Assembly: GCF_003363015.1 (NCBI RefSeq)
Contig: NZ_QRAP01000001.1
Span: forward strand, 729,162 to 793,161
DNA length: 64,000 nt
Direction: 5' to 3'
From: Enterobacillus tribolii
Lineage (GTDB): Bacteria; Pseudomonadota; Gammaproteobacteria; Enterobacterales; Enterobacteriaceae
Every line of letters begins with the position of its first letter. The stretch's first letter is position 1. A program made the position numbers and the translations under genes. Shown here piece by piece: positions 40,453 to 51,060 of the stretch. A model generated the notes under the pieces. That model did no database searches and was not told the DNA's origin. It was given only the letters and a program-made list of their open reading frames with translations.

Positions 40453-41247
40453 ATGGAGATCACAACTCTTCAGATTGTGCTGATATTTATTATTGCCTGT
40501 ATCGCAGGGATGGGATCCATCCTTGATGAGTTTCAGTTCCACCGTCCGCTGGTCGCCTGTACCTTAATCGGTATCGTGCTGGGCGATATGAAAACCGGGA
40601 TCATCATCGGGGGTACTCTGGAGATGATCGCGCTGGGCTGGATGAACATCGGTGCGGCTGTCGCCCCTGATGCCGCCCTGGCCTCCATTATTTCTACCAT
40701 TCTGGTTATCGCCGGCGGCCAAAGCGTCGGCGCCGGTATCGCCCTGGCGATTCCGCTGGCGGCTGCCGGCCAGGTTCTGACCATCATCGTTCGTACCATC
40801 ACCGTGGGCTTCCAGCACGCGGCTGACGGCGCGGCCGAGCGCGGCGACCTGCGTTCCATCACCGTTCTGCACTGCTCCGCCCTGATCCTGCAGGCCATGC
40901 GTATCGCCATTCCGGCGGTGGTCGTTGCGGTATCCGTGGGTACTGACGCGGTTCACTCCATGCTGAACGCTATCCCTGAAGTGGTCACCACCGGTCTGGG
41001 TATCGCGGGCGGCATGATCGTGGTCGTCGGTTATGCGATGGTCATCAACATGATGCGCGCCGGCTACCTGATGCCGTTCTTCTATCTGGGCTTCGTTACC
41101 GCCGCATTCACCAACTTCAACCTGGTTGCCCTGGGTGTTCTGGGCCTGATGATGGCTATCCTGTATATCCAGCTCAGCCCGAAATACAACAAATCCCAGG
41201 TCGTTCAGGCTGCCGGCAATAGCGACCTCGATAACGAATTAGATTAA
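40453..41247 (+). CDS. manY: Mannose PTS EIIC subunit ManY
   Basis: This 264-residue membrane subunit of the mannose-family PTS helps form the sugar channel. It begins MEITTLQIVLIFIIACIAGMGSILDEFQFHRPLV and contains the IIC signature GGTLEMIALGWMNIGAAVAPDAALASI. An AGGAGAAG site precedes the ATG. It is co-transcribed with manX and manZ. Such IIC/IID pairs are also receptors for some class IIa bacteriocins and for lambda DNA entry. Confidence 0.97.
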   Translation: MEITTLQIVLIFIIACIAGMGSILDEFQFHRPLVACTLIGIVLGDMKTGIIIGGTLEMIALGWMNIGAAVAPDAALASIISTILVIAGGQSVGAGIALAIPLAAAGQVLTIIVRTITVGFQHAADGAAERGDLRSITVLHCSALILQAMRIAIPAVVVAVSVGTDAVHSMLNAIPEVVTTGLGIAGGMIVVVGYAMVINMMRAGYLMPFFYLGFVTAAFTNFNLVALGVLGLMMAILYIQLSPKYNKSQVVQAAGNSDLDNELD

Positions 41248-41260
41248 TAAGGTGAGCGAA

Positions 41261-42124
41261 ATGGTTGATACAACTTCATCTGTTGCCTCCGCCAAAGGTG
41301 AAAAGAAACTCACCGCGGGCGATCTGCGTGGCGTATTTCTCCGTTCGAACCTGTTTCAGGGTTCCTGGAACTTCGAACGTATGCAGGCGCTGGGCTTCTG
41401 CTTCTCCATGGTGCCGGTGATCCGTCGCCTGTATCCGGAAAACAACGAAGAACGCCGCCAGGCCATTAAACGTCACCTGGAATTCTTCAACACCCAGCCG
41501 TTCGTGGCCGCGCCTATCCTGGGCGTTACCGCGGCGATGGAAGAACAGCGTGCTAACGGCGCAGCGATTGACGATGCCGCCATCAACGGTATCAAAGTGG
41601 GCCTGATGGGACCGCTGGCCGGCGTGGGCGACCCGATTTTCTGGGGTACGGCCCGTCCGGTATTCGCCGCGCTGGGCGCCGGCATCGCCATGACCGGCAG
41701 CCTGCTCGGCCCGATCCTGTTCTTCGTGCTGTTTAACCTGGTGCGTCTGCTGGTACGTTACTACGGCGTCGCTTACGGCTATAAGAAAGGGATCGACATC
41801 GTCAGCGATATGGGCGGCGGCTTCCTGCAGAAACTGACGGAGGGGGCGTCAATTCTCGGTCTGTTTGTTATGGGGGCCTTGGTTAACAAGTGGACGCACG
41901 TTAATATTCCACTTGTGGTGTCAAAAATCACCGACCAGACCGGTGCCGAGCACGTAACCACCGTGCAGAGCATTCTCGATCAGCTGATGCCTGGCCTGGT
42001 GCCGTTGCTGCTGACCTTCGGCTGTATGTGGCTGCTGCGTAAGAAAGTTAACGCGCTGTGGATCATCATCGGCTTCTTCTTCATCGGTATCTTCGGTTAC
42101 TGGATCGGCCTGCTGGGTCAATAA
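41261..42124 (+). CDS. manZ: Mannose PTS EIID subunit ManZ
   Basis: This 287-residue IID subunit completes the mannose transporter. The family blocks [46 protein letters not shown] and [20 protein letters not shown] are intact. I use the ATG at 41261 (MVDTTS): AAGGTGA lies six bases upstream and E. coli ManZ starts MVDTT. The GTG at 41252 is inside that ribosome site. It follows manY by 13 bases. Confidence 0.96.
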   Translation: MVDTTSSVASAKGEKKLTAGDLRGVFLRSNLFQGSWNFERMQALGFCFSMVPVIRRLYPENNEERRQAIKRHLEFFNTQPFVAAPILGVTAAMEEQRANGAAIDDAAINGIKVGLMGPLAGVGDPIFWGTARPVFAALGAGIAMTGSLLGPILFFVLFNLVRLLVRYYGVAYGYKKGIDIVSDMGGGFLQKLTEGASILGLFVMGALVNKWTHVNIPLVVSKITDQTGAEHVTTVQSILDQLMPGLVPLLLTFGCMWLLRKKVNALWIIIGFFFIGIFGYWIGLLGQ

Positions 42125-42135
42125 TCCGTTCTCTG

Positions 42136-42168
42136 GCCGGGTGTTGCGCACGCACACCCGGCTTTTTT
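42136..42168 (+). terminator. Terminator after manZ
   Basis: GCCGGGTGT and its complement with a 9-base loop, followed by TTTTTT, 12 bases after the manZ stop. Some read-through into yobD is likely, since yobD begins 19 bases later. Confidence 0.88.
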
Positions 42169-42186
42169 ATTCTCCGCGGAGTTTTC

Positions 42187-42645
42187 ATGACATTAACCGA
42201 CGTCGCCCTGCTGGTTCTTATCTTTCTGTTTCTGCTCTATGCGGTTTACGATGAAATCATTATGTCCGCGCGTAATGGCAAAACGTTGCTGAGGGTGAAT
42301 CTGCGGCGCAGAAACAAGATCGACAGCCTGATTTTCGTCGCCCTGCTGGCCATCCTCGCTTACAAAAACATCACCGATCACGGTACGGCCTTCACCACCT
42401 GGCTGCTGTGTACCCTGGCGATTATCGTTATTTACGTCTTTTACATCCGCTGGCCTAAGCTGCTGTTTAAGGCCGAAGGGTTTTACTACGGCAACGTCTT
42501 TATTCTCTACAGCCGCATAAAAAACATGAATTTATCCGAAGATGGCTACCTGGTTATCGATCTGGAAAAGCGTCGTTTGCTAATTCAGGTTGCCCGTATG
42601 GACGATCTGGATGACATCCTGAAGTTTTTTGTGGAACACCAGTAA
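42187..42645 (+). CDS. yobD: YobD (DUF986) inner-membrane protein
   Basis: This 152-residue membrane protein is equal in length to E. coli YobD. It has three predicted helices near residues 5-22, 46-64 and 69-88 and a C-terminal cytoplasmic part with [20 protein letters not shown]. Function is unknown. The ATG at 42187 is preceded by GGAG. It follows manXYZ and precedes mntP, as in E. coli. Confidence 0.92.
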   Translation: MTLTDVALLVLIFLFLLYAVYDEIIMSARNGKTLLRVNLRRRNKIDSLIFVALLAILAYKNITDHGTAFTTWLLCTLAIIVIYVFYIRWPKLLFKAEGFYYGNVFILYSRIKNMNLSEDGYLVIDLEKRRLLIQVARMDDLDDILKFFVEHQ

Positions 42646-42729
42646 GACACATCGCGGTGGCATATGGACACCGCTCTTGCTTTGCCCACCCGTTTGTTAC
42701 TTGCTCATCCCGCCTCACCCCTGAATCGA

Positions 42730-42744
42730 TGATAATAATTATCA
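42730..42744. promoter_or_regulatory. Fur box upstream of mntP
   Basis: TGATAATAATTATCA is an exact match to the 7-1-7 Fur core TGATAATNATTATCA. It lies about 270 bases before the mntP start and 75 bases before the riboswitch, near where a promoter is expected. Iron-Fur control is inferred from the sequence only. Confidence 0.8.
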
Positions 42745-42815
42745 ATACTAACAACAACTTTGGTGATACTCTGCTATTGTCATCCCGTGGAAAATACCCT
42801 ATCATCGCCCCGTCA

Positions 42816-42945
42816 TTTGGGGAGTAGCCGGCTTGTGGTGACAGGATAATCCATCCGCCCATAAGCGCCCGTATCAACATACTCGTTCATACAGAACGTG
42901 GTGCGGGCAACCGAACGGTAGGCGAGACCATAGGCATGCAGCTCC
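42816..42945 (+). ncRNA. yybP-ykoY manganese riboswitch in the mntP leader
   Basis: The leader has the two conserved internal-loop elements of this class: TTTGGGGAGTAGCC at the 5' side (42816-42829) and GGCGAGACCATAGGC (42921-42935) at the 3' side, with hairpins such as CATACTCGTTCATACAGAACGTGGTG between. The 3' part (to 43000) contains alternative pairings near GGAGCTCCCGGCCGAGG, the probable ribosome-site switch. Mn2+ binding is known to turn on mntP translation in E. coli. The 3' limit given is approximate. Confidence 0.88.
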
Positions 42946-43000
42946 GTCGTTGGTTGGGGGTGGGTTGCGTGTATATGGAGCTCCCGGCCGAGGTTTTGGT

Positions 43001-43570
43001 ATGAACTTTTCCGCAACGATGATCCTTGCATTTGGCATGTCTATGGATGCCTTCGCCGCCTCCATCAGCAAAGGCGCCGTTCTGCATAAACCCCGTTTTC
43101 GTGAAGCCTTCCGTACCGGACTGATTTTCGGCGTGGTCGAAGCCATTACGCCGTTGATCGGCTGGGGCATCGGCCTGCTGGCCAGTCAGTACGTGATGGA
43201 ATGGGATCACTGGATCGCCTTCACCCTGCTGTTCGTGCTCGGCGCACGCATGATTTACGAAGGCCTCAAAGGCCGCGAGGATGATGCGCCCGCGATACGC
43301 CGCCACGGCTTCTGGCTGCTGGTCACCACCGCTGTCGCAACCAGCCTTGACGCAATGGCCGTCGGCGTCGGGCTGGCGTTCCTGCAGGTCAACATCCTGC
43401 ATACCGCGCTGGCTATCGGTTTCGCCACCATGCTGATGGCGACGGTGGGCATGATGATTGGCCGCTTTATTGGCCCCCTGTTGGGCAAACGCGCGGAGAT
43501 TCTGGGCGGCCTGGTGTTAATCGGCATCGGTTGCCTGATACTGAGTGAACACCTGAGCGGCGCGGCTTAA
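43001..43570 (+). CDS. mntP: Manganese efflux pump MntP
   Basis: This 189-residue inner-membrane exporter has six helices in two repeats. Each repeat has the acidic signature: [16 protein letters not shown] (N half) and [16 protein letters not shown] (C half). It protects from excess Mn2+. The ATG at 43001 gives MNFSATM as in E. coli; readings that start further upstream pass through the riboswitch. It ends in a 4-base convergent overlap with rlmA. Confidence 0.96.
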   Translation: MNFSATMILAFGMSMDAFAASISKGAVLHKPRFREAFRTGLIFGVVEAITPLIGWGIGLLASQYVMEWDHWIAFTLLFVLGARMIYEGLKGREDDAPAIRRHGFWLLVTTAVATSLDAMAVGVGLAFLQVNILHTALAIGFATMLMATVGMMIGRFIGPLLGKRAEILGGLVLIGIGCLILSEHLSGAA

Positions 43571-44382
43571 GGATTGCGCCTGTAGAGACGGATTGTGAAA
43601 TCCGTCTCGCAGGAAAACCGCTCAAGGGCCGCCAGCGACTGAAACACCGCCGGCGCGGCCCGCCAGGCAAAAGGCGTCATTTGCAACAAGTTCACCGCCT
43701 GCTCTCCCGGAAGTTCCAGCACATAAGACAGCGTCTCTTCACGCTCCAGCGCAAATCCCGGCAATATTTCCTCTTTCTGCGCATGCAGAACCACCTGCTC
43801 ATAAACCTGCGCCTTCAGTTGATACAGGTGGCGCGGACCGGGTGACACTGTCACTAAAATACCGCCGGCGCTGACAACCCGCGCCAGCTCTCCGGCACGG
43901 CATGGCGCATAAATACGCACAACGCCGTCCATTGAAGCATCGGCATACGGCAGACGATGGCTTGACGCCACACAAAAAGAAACCTGCGGATAACGTTTGG
44001 CGGCATAGCGCACGGCGACTTTGGCGATATCCAGGCCGAACGTTTTTATCGACCGGCTTTCCAGCGCTGAGGCAATCTGCGCGGTGTAATACCCTTCCCC
44101 ACAGCCAATATCCAGCACCTGCCCGGCCTGTGCGGGCAAAGCCTGATCCAGCAGCGTGCACACCGCCTGACGCAGCGGGTGATAGAATCCGCCGTCCAGA
44201 AAAGCCCGGCGCGCCTGCATCATGTCCGCATTATCACCCGGCTGACGGGAATGCTTGAACTGTACCGGCATCAGATTGACGTACCCTTCTTTGGCGCGAT
44301 CGAACTGATGGTTATTCACGCAGCGCCATTGGCGGTCGTGTTCATTCAGCGGGGTGTGACACAAGGGACACAGATAGGACAT
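43567..44382 (-). CDS. rlmA: 23S rRNA (guanine-745-N1)-methyltransferase RlmA
   Basis: This 271-residue SAM methyltransferase modifies G745 of 23S rRNA. An N-terminal zinc finger (CPLCHTPL...CVNNHQFD, C-x2-C and C-x3-H) is followed by [17 protein letters not shown]. The Rossmann domain has the SAM motif [12 protein letters not shown] and [23 protein letters not shown] start at MSYLCPLC, in line with E. coli; seven more in-frame codons upstream are unlikely. The gene order mntP-rlmA is conserved. Confidence 0.95.
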   Translation of the reverse strand: MSYLCPLCHTPLNEHDRQWRCVNNHQFDRAKEGYVNLMPVQFKHSRQPGDNADMMQARRAFLDGGFYHPLRQAVCTLLDQALPAQAGQVLDIGCGEGYYTAQIASALESRSIKTFGLDIAKVAVRYAAKRYPQVSFCVASSHRLPYADASMDGVVRIYAPCRAGELARVVSAGGILVTVSPGPRHLYQLKAQVYEQVVLHAQKEEILPGFALEREETLSYVLELPGEQAVNLLQMTPFAWRAAPAVFQSLAALERFSCETDFTIRLYRRNP

Positions 44383-44498
44383 AGCGGAAATCCGGGCGGA
44401 CAAGGAAAGTCACACAGTCTAATTAAGGGATTACGGCGTTGCAACCGGCTCTGCTACACTCTTTGGTGATTATCATTCCCGCCACGAAGGAGCCATGC

Positions 44499-45203
44499 GT
44501 GAGCAGTATGTTTAGCCAGATTCCGGGGATCCGCTTTGGTTTCGGCCATAAAACCGCGCTGATGCCGGAGTCATTGCACCCTTTTCGCGCCTCCATGCCA
44601 GAGAAAAAACAGGTGCATGGCACCCGTATCTGTGACGTCACCGAAGCCGGCGAGCATTGTGGTGACGCAGATGCCCTCTATACCCGCCACTCCGGCATTC
44701 TGCTGACCGTATTAACCGCGGACTGCCTGCCGGTGCTGTTCAGCCGCCGGGACGGCCAGCGCATCGCTGTGGCGCACGCAGGCTGGCGCGGGCTTATTGA
44801 CGGCATCCTGGAGCGTACGGCCGCCTGTATCGCCCGTGACGACGATTTAGCGCACTGGCATGCCATCATCGGCCCTGCCGCCGCGCCCTGTTGCTACGAA
44901 GTCGATGAGGCGCTGTATGCGCGTTTCTGTCAGGAGCTGCCCTATGCGCAGTCGCTCATCGCGCCACGCCCGCGCTATCTTGACCTGGCCGCCATCGCCA
45001 GAGCCAAGTTGCTCGAAATGGGCTTTGCCAGCGCTGAAACCACCGGACAATGCACCATCTGCACGCCGGAAAGCGACAGCGCGGCGGTCAATCATTTTCG
45101 CTACACCAGCTTTCGCCGCAACACCCACCGCCGGGAACGCAACCCGTCTCACCCCGGCATCAAAGGCAGAAACCAATACTCCGGCTTAGTCATCCTGCCG
45201 TAG
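44499..45203 (+). CDS. PgeF/YfiH-type multicopper polyphenol oxidase family protein
   Basis: This 234-residue protein is of the DUF152 (Cu-oxidase_4) family, which includes PgeF, an enzyme that removes misincorporated L-Ser from peptidoglycan precursors, and laccase-like or purine-nucleoside-active members. Family motifs are QVHGT, DADALYT, LTADCLPVLF, VAHAGWRG, IGPAAAPCCYEV and GQCTICTPE with the metal-site His and Cys residues. GTG at 44499 is the best start: AAGGAG lies six bases upstream. It sits between rlmA and cspC, where E. coli has nothing; E. coli pgeF is elsewhere, beside clpB. It may therefore be a paralogue. Confidence 0.87.
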   Translation: MSSMFSQIPGIRFGFGHKTALMPESLHPFRASMPEKKQVHGTRICDVTEAGEHCGDADALYTRHSGILLTVLTADCLPVLFSRRDGQRIAVAHAGWRGLIDGILERTAACIARDDDLAHWHAIIGPAAAPCCYEVDEALYARFCQELPYAQSLIAPRPRYLDLAAIARAKLLEMGFASAETTGQCTICTPESDSAAVNHFRYTSFRRNTHRRERNPSHPGIKGRNQYSGLVILP

Positions 45204-45233
45204 CGCGCCACCCGGACGCCGAATCGCAGACAT

Positions 45234-45259
45234 AAAAAAACCCGCATTCGCGGGTTTTT
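45234..45259. terminator. Terminator of cspC and of the PgeF-like gene
   Basis: AACCCGC-ATTC-GCGGGTTTTT with seven A residues on the left and five T residues on the right; it works in both directions. Confidence 0.88.
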
Positions 45260-45278
45260 AGCAGCTGACGCTGTTTTA

Positions 45279-45488
45279 TCAGATGGCAGTTACGTTAACT
45301 GCAGACGGACCTTTCTGGCCGTCCTGGATTTCAAACTCAACCTGCTGACCTTCAGCCAGAGTTTTGAAACCGTTACCCTGAATTGCAGAGAAGTGTACGA
45401 ACACGTCTTTGCTGCCGTCAGCCGGAGTGATGAAACCGAAACCTTTAGCTTCGTTGAACCACTTAACTTGACCTTTAATCTTAGCCAT
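45279..45488 (-). CDS. cspC: Cold-shock-like protein CspC
   Basis: This 69-residue constitutive RNA chaperone is nearly identical to E. coli CspC, including [12 protein letters not shown], the RNP1 motif KGFGFI, RNP2 VFVHF, and the end [12 protein letters not shown]. It stabilises stress mRNAs, such as rpoS, in E. coli. yobF lies directly upstream in the same direction (41 bases), as in E. coli, where the two share a transcript. Confidence 0.96.
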   Translation of the reverse strand: MAKIKGQVKWFNEAKGFGFITPADGSKDVFVHFSAIQGNGFKTLAEGQQVEFEIQDGQKGPSAVNVTAI

Positions 45489-45529
45489 CTTGAGTATTTC
45501 CTTTGGATTGTTTAACCCGCCCGAGGGCG

Positions 45530-45646
45530 TTACATAGACAAACTAGAGTCGTTACTGCTTGAGGCACTAAGATAAGGATCGGCAGAGAAGCGGTAGTCAA
45601 CGCAAACGTCTTTACTCAGGACTTCTTTACTGAAAATGCCACACAT
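45530..45646 (-). CDS. yobF: YobF small stress protein (DUF2527)
   Basis: This 38-residue protein begins [20 protein letters not shown], matching E. coli YobF (47 residues) nearly residue for residue over its first 25 positions, then continuing [12 protein letters not shown]. It ends about nine residues earlier than the E. coli protein. E. coli YobF is a heat- and stress-induced protein made from the yobF-cspC mRNA. It lies 41 bases before cspC. No strong ribosome site is seen, so translation may be regulated. Confidence 0.85.
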   Translation of the reverse strand: MCGIFSKEVLSKDVCVDYRFSADPYLSASSSNDSSLSM

Positions 45647-46422
45647 ATACAGAACTGTACCTCGTTTTACCCAAATGCGTTATCACACACTATTTATTCA
45701 ATGGCAAGCCATTTTTATCCAGTGAACGACACGTCGCACATAAATAAAACGGTCGACGGAAAACTGTGCGCGCTTATGCTAAAATTCCTTGATCCGAGTA
45801 ACATTTTCTGCTGCCGGGACTTTGGAACCTAACGGGCGTGACAACGTGTTCTCCATCTCTCCGTCCCTTTCTTTTTACGCTATTTTATCCCTCACGTCAT
45901 CCGTTAAAGCCATGAAATTAATTAATAGTCTGGACTCTTTTTTACCGTGATATGCATAAAATGTATTTAATGACCAAAAACCATGGGCATAAGCCAACAA
46001 GTTCGTTACATGAATGCGTTTTTCCCTGAAGGAAACCGGTTTCGCTGTACGGCAATTGCCTATATTCTTGCCATTTGTGGCATACGTTATGCCACATTGG
46101 CATAAATATGATTTTTAGATTATTAGCACACTGATTTATTTTGACTTTCAAAATAATAAAGACAAAACTTGACATTTCCCACGTTGTCACAGCCCGACTG
46201 CCCCCCTGCTTTCATTCCCCTATAAGAATCCGGGACATTTCTTATAATTAAAGAAAACCCGAAGTGTGGAGACGTTTACCCCTCATTCATATTGAGTCCG
46301 GTAGCATGTTGAACTAGGATTTATAAAGAATGGGACAAGGTAGTCTACCCACATTTAAATGTTCGTTTTTACCTTTGTTATATTTCAGTGATGTGACTAG
46401 CATATTGTTATTGAGACACTAA
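45647..46422. other. Intergenic region between yobF and pagP
   Basis: These 776 bases hold the divergent promoters of yobF-cspC and pagP. A marked operator-like palindrome lies at 46071-46103. E. coli has yebO-mgrB-yobH beyond yobF; I looked for an MgrB-like frame and found none. A minus-strand frame at 45942-46190 has no ribosome site or similarity and was not taken. Confidence 0.45.
46071..46103. promoter_or_regulatory. Four-half-site palindromic operator candidate
   Basis: A perfect 9-3-9 palindrome, TGTGGCATA-CGT-TATGCCACA (46076-46096), is flanked outward by TTGCCA on the left and TTGGCA on the right. This gives four TGGCA/TGCCA half sites in mirror order within 33 bases. It lies about 320 bases before pagP and 430 bases before yobF. 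No T tail follows, so a transcription terminator is less likely than a binding site. Confidence 0.5.
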
Positions 46423-47028
46423 ATGACACTGTTGAAGAAACACGGTCCGTTCTTTGGGATAATGTTAACCCTAAACGTGCATTACGCCATTGCGGCCACC
46501 GCGCCCGTTTCTGCTTCGTCAGGCGACCAGGGAGAACATACCGCCGCCGACACCGGCTTCTGGGCAAAAACAAAAGATCAAGTCCGCAAGACCTGGGAAG
46601 CGCCGGGGCGTGAGCTTTATGTTCCGCTGAACACCTGGCATAACCGTGCGATGTACGATAAATCCAAAACGGATAAATATAATGAACGCCCCTGGGGCAT
46701 CGGGTACGGCACGTATCGTTTTGATGAGAATGACAACTGGCACTCTATTTACGCCATGGCGTTCCTGGACTCACACAGCCACGTTGAACCCATCGCCGGC
46801 TATGGCTTCCAGTGGATGTGGATCCCCGGTGACAGGGACGGCTGGCGCTTCGGGGCTGGTTACACCGCCAGCATAACCGCACGATCCGACTATCTGTATA
46901 TACCGATTCCTATCGTATTGCCGTTGCTCTCGATTGAATACAACCGCGTCTCGGTGCAAACAACCTATATTCCCGGCACATACAATAACGGGAACGTATT
47001 ATTTACATGGCTGCGTTGGCAGTTTTAA
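46423..47028 (+). CDS. pagP: Lipid A palmitoyltransferase PagP
   Basis: This 201-residue outer-membrane enzyme moves palmitate from a phospholipid to lipid A, and raises resistance to cationic peptides. It has a signal peptide of about 24 residues (HYAIA-A), an amphipathic first helix (FWAKTKDQVRKTWEAPGRELYVPL), the catalytic His region NTWHNRAMYD, ERPWGIGYG, AFLDSHSH and FQWMW, and a beta-barrel end LFTWLRWQF. The role is sure from these motifs. A PhoP box was not found. It stands beside cysB, a different location from E. coli. Confidence 0.95.
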   Translation: MTLLKKHGPFFGIMLTLNVHYAIAATAPVSASSGDQGEHTAADTGFWAKTKDQVRKTWEAPGRELYVPLNTWHNRAMYDKSKTDKYNERPWGIGYGTYRFDENDNWHSIYAMAFLDSHSHVEPIAGYGFQWMWIPGDRDGWRFGAGYTASITARSDYLYIPIPIVLPLLSIEYNRVSVQTTYIPGTYNNGNVLFTWLRWQF

Positions 47029-47142
47029 CAACGGATAACCCGGAGTGATTAAATAATCTCCTGCACGATATTAATGAATAACAGAAATAATCGGGGAGAA
47101 TATTTTACGCCGAAGATGTAATTAGGATTACTCTGGAAAATA

Positions 47143-47174
47143 TGCCGCGGGGAAAAATAAACTTCACCGCGGCA
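47143..47174 (-). terminator. Terminator of cysB
   Basis: TGCCGCGG and its complement with a 16-base loop. On the minus strand it is followed by TATTTTCC. It lies just after the cysB stop. Confidence 0.6.
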
Positions 47175-47182
47175 ATATCGCC

Positions 47183-48160
<978 letters not shown>

Positions 48161-48420
48161 TTAGACCATCCTAGGTTGAAACACTGCTAACGGGCAGTTT
48201 GGTTTCGGTTATCACCTGACGATTTCCCCGCGTTCCGGGTTCAAGCGCCGCGCGGCCTCCGGGAGGAAGCTAATAACTGAAAAGTATTATTTGATTAAGC
48301 TTATAATCACTACATCATTTTACTTTCGGCTGCATAGCTCTGGTAACAATATCATAACTATTCATTCAATCTTAACGCAAATCTATCCAGAAAAAGAATA
48401 ACAAAGACTGTCTATAGACA

Positions 48421-48448
48421 AAAAAAGCGCCAAAGGGCGCTTTTTTAT
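48421..48448. terminator. Terminator of topA
   Basis: AAAAAAGCGCC-AAAG-GGCGCTTTTTT: a stem that carries its own A and T tracts, so it ends transcription on either strand. It lies 18 bases after the topA stop. Confidence 0.92.
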
Positions 48449-48465
48449 ACAATGTTACCCACGGG

Positions 48466-51060
48466 CTATTTCTTTGACTCGGTCCACTTACCATCGATGT
48501 AAAACGCCAACCAGCCGGTCGCTTTTCCATCCTTCTCCGAAGCCACATACTGCTGCTTGGTCTTACGGCTGAAGCGAACCATTGTCTTGTTGCCGTTCGG
48601 ATCCTGCTGCGGCGCATCCGCCAGATAACGCAGTTTCTCCGGCAGACGATCGCGGAAGCGAGCCAGTTCCTCAACCAGCGGAGCACGGGTCTCGCGGGAT
48701 TTGGGGAACGTATTCGCCGCCAGGAATACCCCGGCCGCACCGTCACGCAGAACGAAATAAGCATCCGACTTTTCGCACGGCAGCTCAGGCAACGGCACCG
48801 GATCTTCTTTCGGCGGCGCGACTTCACCGTTACGCAGGATCTTGCGCGTGTTCTTGCATTCGTCGTTGGTGCAGGCCATGTACTTACCAAAACGCCCCAT
48901 TTTCAGGTGCATCTCGGAGCCACACTTCTCACACTCCACCACCGGGCCGTCATAACCCTTGATGCGGAACTCGCCCTCTTCGATTTCGTAACCGTCACAG
49001 GCCGGGTTATTGCCGCAAACGTGGAGCTTACGATGGTTATCGATGAGATAACTGTCCATCGCGGTCCCGCACTTCGGGCAACGACGCTTGGCGCGCAGCG
49101 CGTTGGTTTCCGCATCATCGCCTTCCAGCACGTTGAGCACTTCCGCTTCCGGCACCAGGTTGATGGTGGTCTTGCAACGCTCTTTCGGCGGCAGCGCATA
49201 GCCGGAACAACCGAGGAACACGCCGGTGCTGGCGGTACGGATACCCATCTTACGGCCGCAGGTCGGGCAGTCGATGCTGGTCAGCACCATCTGGTTGGGG
49301 CGCATTCCCCCTTCTTCCGGCTCCTGCCCGGCAACGTCCAGCTGTTTGCTGAAATCGCTGAAGAAACCGTCAAGCACCGTTTTCCAGTCTTCTTTCGCAT
49401 TGGCGACCTGATCCAGCTCGTCTTCCATGCGGGCGGTAAAATCGTAGTTCATCAGATCGCGGAAGTTTTCCTCCAGGCGATCCGTAACGATTTCCCCCAT
49501 TTTTTCCGCATAGAAACGGCGGTTGTCTACCCGCACATAGCCACGATCCTGGATGGTGGAGATGATGGAGGCATAGGTTGACGGGCGCCCGATACCGCGT
49601 TTTTCCAGCTCTTTCACCAGCGACGCTTCGCTGAAGCGGGCCGGCGGTTTGGTAAAGTGCTGGCTCGGCAGTAACTGCTGCAAATCCAGCACGCTGCCGA
49701 CTTCCACCGCCGGGAGCGTGCGGTCTTCATCGCCCTTGCGCAGCTGCGGCATCACCTTGGTCCAGCCGTCGAAACGCAGGGTACGGCCGCGCGCTTTCAG
49801 CGTGAAGTCACCGGCCTGCACCGACAGCGTCGTCGAGTCATACTGCGCCGGCGTCATCTGGCAGGCAACGAACTGCCGCCAGATCAGCTGGTACAGCTTC
49901 TGGGCATCCGCTTCCATATCTTTTAACTGCTCGGACTGTACATTCACGTCGGAAGGACGGATCGCTTCGTGCGCTTCCTGTGAGTTGTCCTTGCTGGCAT
50001 ACACGTTAGCCTGCTTGGGCAGATAACGATCGCCGAACTGCTCACCGATATATCCCCGCACCATGTTCAGCGCGTCCTGGCTGAGGTTGGTGGAGTCGGT
50101 ACGCATATAGGTGATGTGCCCTGCTTCGTACAGGCGCTGGGCCATCATCATGGTTTTCTTTACGCCGTAGCCGAGACGGGTGCTGGCGGCCTGCTGCAGG
50201 GTCGAGGTGATAAACGGCGCCGACGGCTTGCTGCTGGTCGGTTTATCTTCCCGCTCCAGCACCGTATAGCGCGCTTTTTCCAGCAGCTTCACCGCCGCCT
50301 GCGTTTGCTCGCCGTTAACCGGACGGAACGGTTTATCATGCTGATGCGTCACCTGCATCTGCAACACGGCCATGTTCTTATCGTTCAGATCGGCGTGAAT
50401 TTCCCAGTATTCTTCCGGCACGAACGCCTTGATTTCGCGTTCACGCTCGACCACCAGGCGCACGGCCACGGACTGAACACGGCCGGCAGACAGGCCGCGC
50501 GCGATCTTTTTCCACAGCAGCGGCGACACCATATAGCCCACAACGCGGTCCATAAAACGACGCGCCTGTTGTGCGTTAACGCGGTCGACGTTCAGTTCGC
50601 CCGGCTGGTTAAACGCCTGCTGAATGGCATTCTTGGTGATTTCGTTAAATACCACGCGGCTATAGCGATTATCATCGCCGCCGATCACCTCCCGCAGGTG
50701 CCAGGCAATAGCTTCCCCTTCGCGGTCAAGGTCGGTTGCGAGATAAATGTGGTCGGCTTTTTCCGCCAGGCTTTTCAGTTCCGCCACGACTTTTTCTTTG
50801 CCCGGCAAAACTTCGTAATGCGCTTTCCAACCGTGATAAGGGTCTACCCCCATCCGGTTTACCAGGGCATCTCGCTCATTTTTCTTTACTTTCGGCTTGG
50901 TGGTTTTGTCCTCGGCGGCACTTTTTTTGCTGCCCGAGCCACTGGTCGGTAAGTCACGGATATGCCCCACGCTGGATTTAACCACGTAGTCACCGCCCAG
51001 ATACTTATTAATCGTTTTGGCTTTTGCCGGGGACTCAACTATAACGAGAGCTTTACCCAT
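48466..51060 (-). CDS. topA: DNA topoisomerase I
   Basis: This 864-residue type IA topoisomerase relaxes negative supercoils. The Toprim domain ([20 protein letters not shown] and [13 protein letters not shown] with the DxD acid set) is followed by the strand-passage domain and active-site region [13 protein letters not shown], containing the catalytic Tyr. The C-terminus has three C4 zinc ribbons (CPTC...C...C, CPKC...C...C, CEKC...C...C) and two zinc-less ribbons. The length is that of E. coli (865). It reads away from yciN and toward cysB, as in E. coli. Confidence 0.99.
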   Translation of the reverse strand: MGKALVIVESPAKAKTINKYLGGDYVVKSSVGHIRDLPTSGSGSKKSAAEDKTTKPKVKKNERDALVNRMGVDPYHGWKAHYEVLPGKEKVVAELKSLAEKADHIYLATDLDREGEAIAWHLREVIGGDDNRYSRVVFNEITKNAIQQAFNQPGELNVDRVNAQQARRFMDRVVGYMVSPLLWKKIARGLSAGRVQSVAVRLVVEREREIKAFVPEEYWEIHADLNDKNMAVLQMQVTHQHDKPFRPVNGEQTQAAVKLLEKARYTVLEREDKPTSSKPSAPFITSTLQQAASTRLGYGVKKTMMMAQRLYEAGHITYMRTDSTNLSQDALNMVRGYIGEQFGDRYLPKQANVYASKDNSQEAHEAIRPSDVNVQSEQLKDMEADAQKLYQLIWRQFVACQMTPAQYDSTTLSVQAGDFTLKARGRTLRFDGWTKVMPQLRKGDEDRTLPAVEVGSVLDLQQLLPSQHFTKPPARFSEASLVKELEKRGIGRPSTYASIISTIQDRGYVRVDNRRFYAEKMGEIVTDRLEENFRDLMNYDFTARMEDELDQVANAKEDWKTVLDGFFSDFSKQLDVAGQEPEEGGMRPNQMVLTSIDCPTCGRKMGIRTASTGVFLGCSGYALPPKERCKTTINLVPEAEVLNVLEGDDAETNALRAKRRCPKCGTAMDSYLIDNHRKLHVCGNNPACDGYEIEEGEFRIKGYDGPVVECEKCGSEMHLKMGRFGKYMACTNDECKNTRKILRNGEVAPPKEDPVPLPELPCEKSDAYFVLRDGAAGVFLAANTFPKSRETRAPLVEELARFRDRLPEKLRYLADAPQQDPNGNKTMVRFSRKTKQQYVASEKDGKATGWLAFYIDGKWTESKK

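Noticed and set aside
41252-41260. GTG at 41252 as manZ start
   Set aside because: It lies within the AAGGTGA ribosome site that serves the ATG at 41261, and the family starts at MVDTT.
45942-46190. 82-codon minus-strand frame between yobF and pagP
   Set aside because: It covers the palindromic operator, has no ribosome site and no MgrB or YebO similarity.
46273-46300. PhoP box before pagP (GTTTA ... CATTCA)
   Set aside because: Only one half site is good; the second does not fit GTTTA, so the claim cannot be supported.
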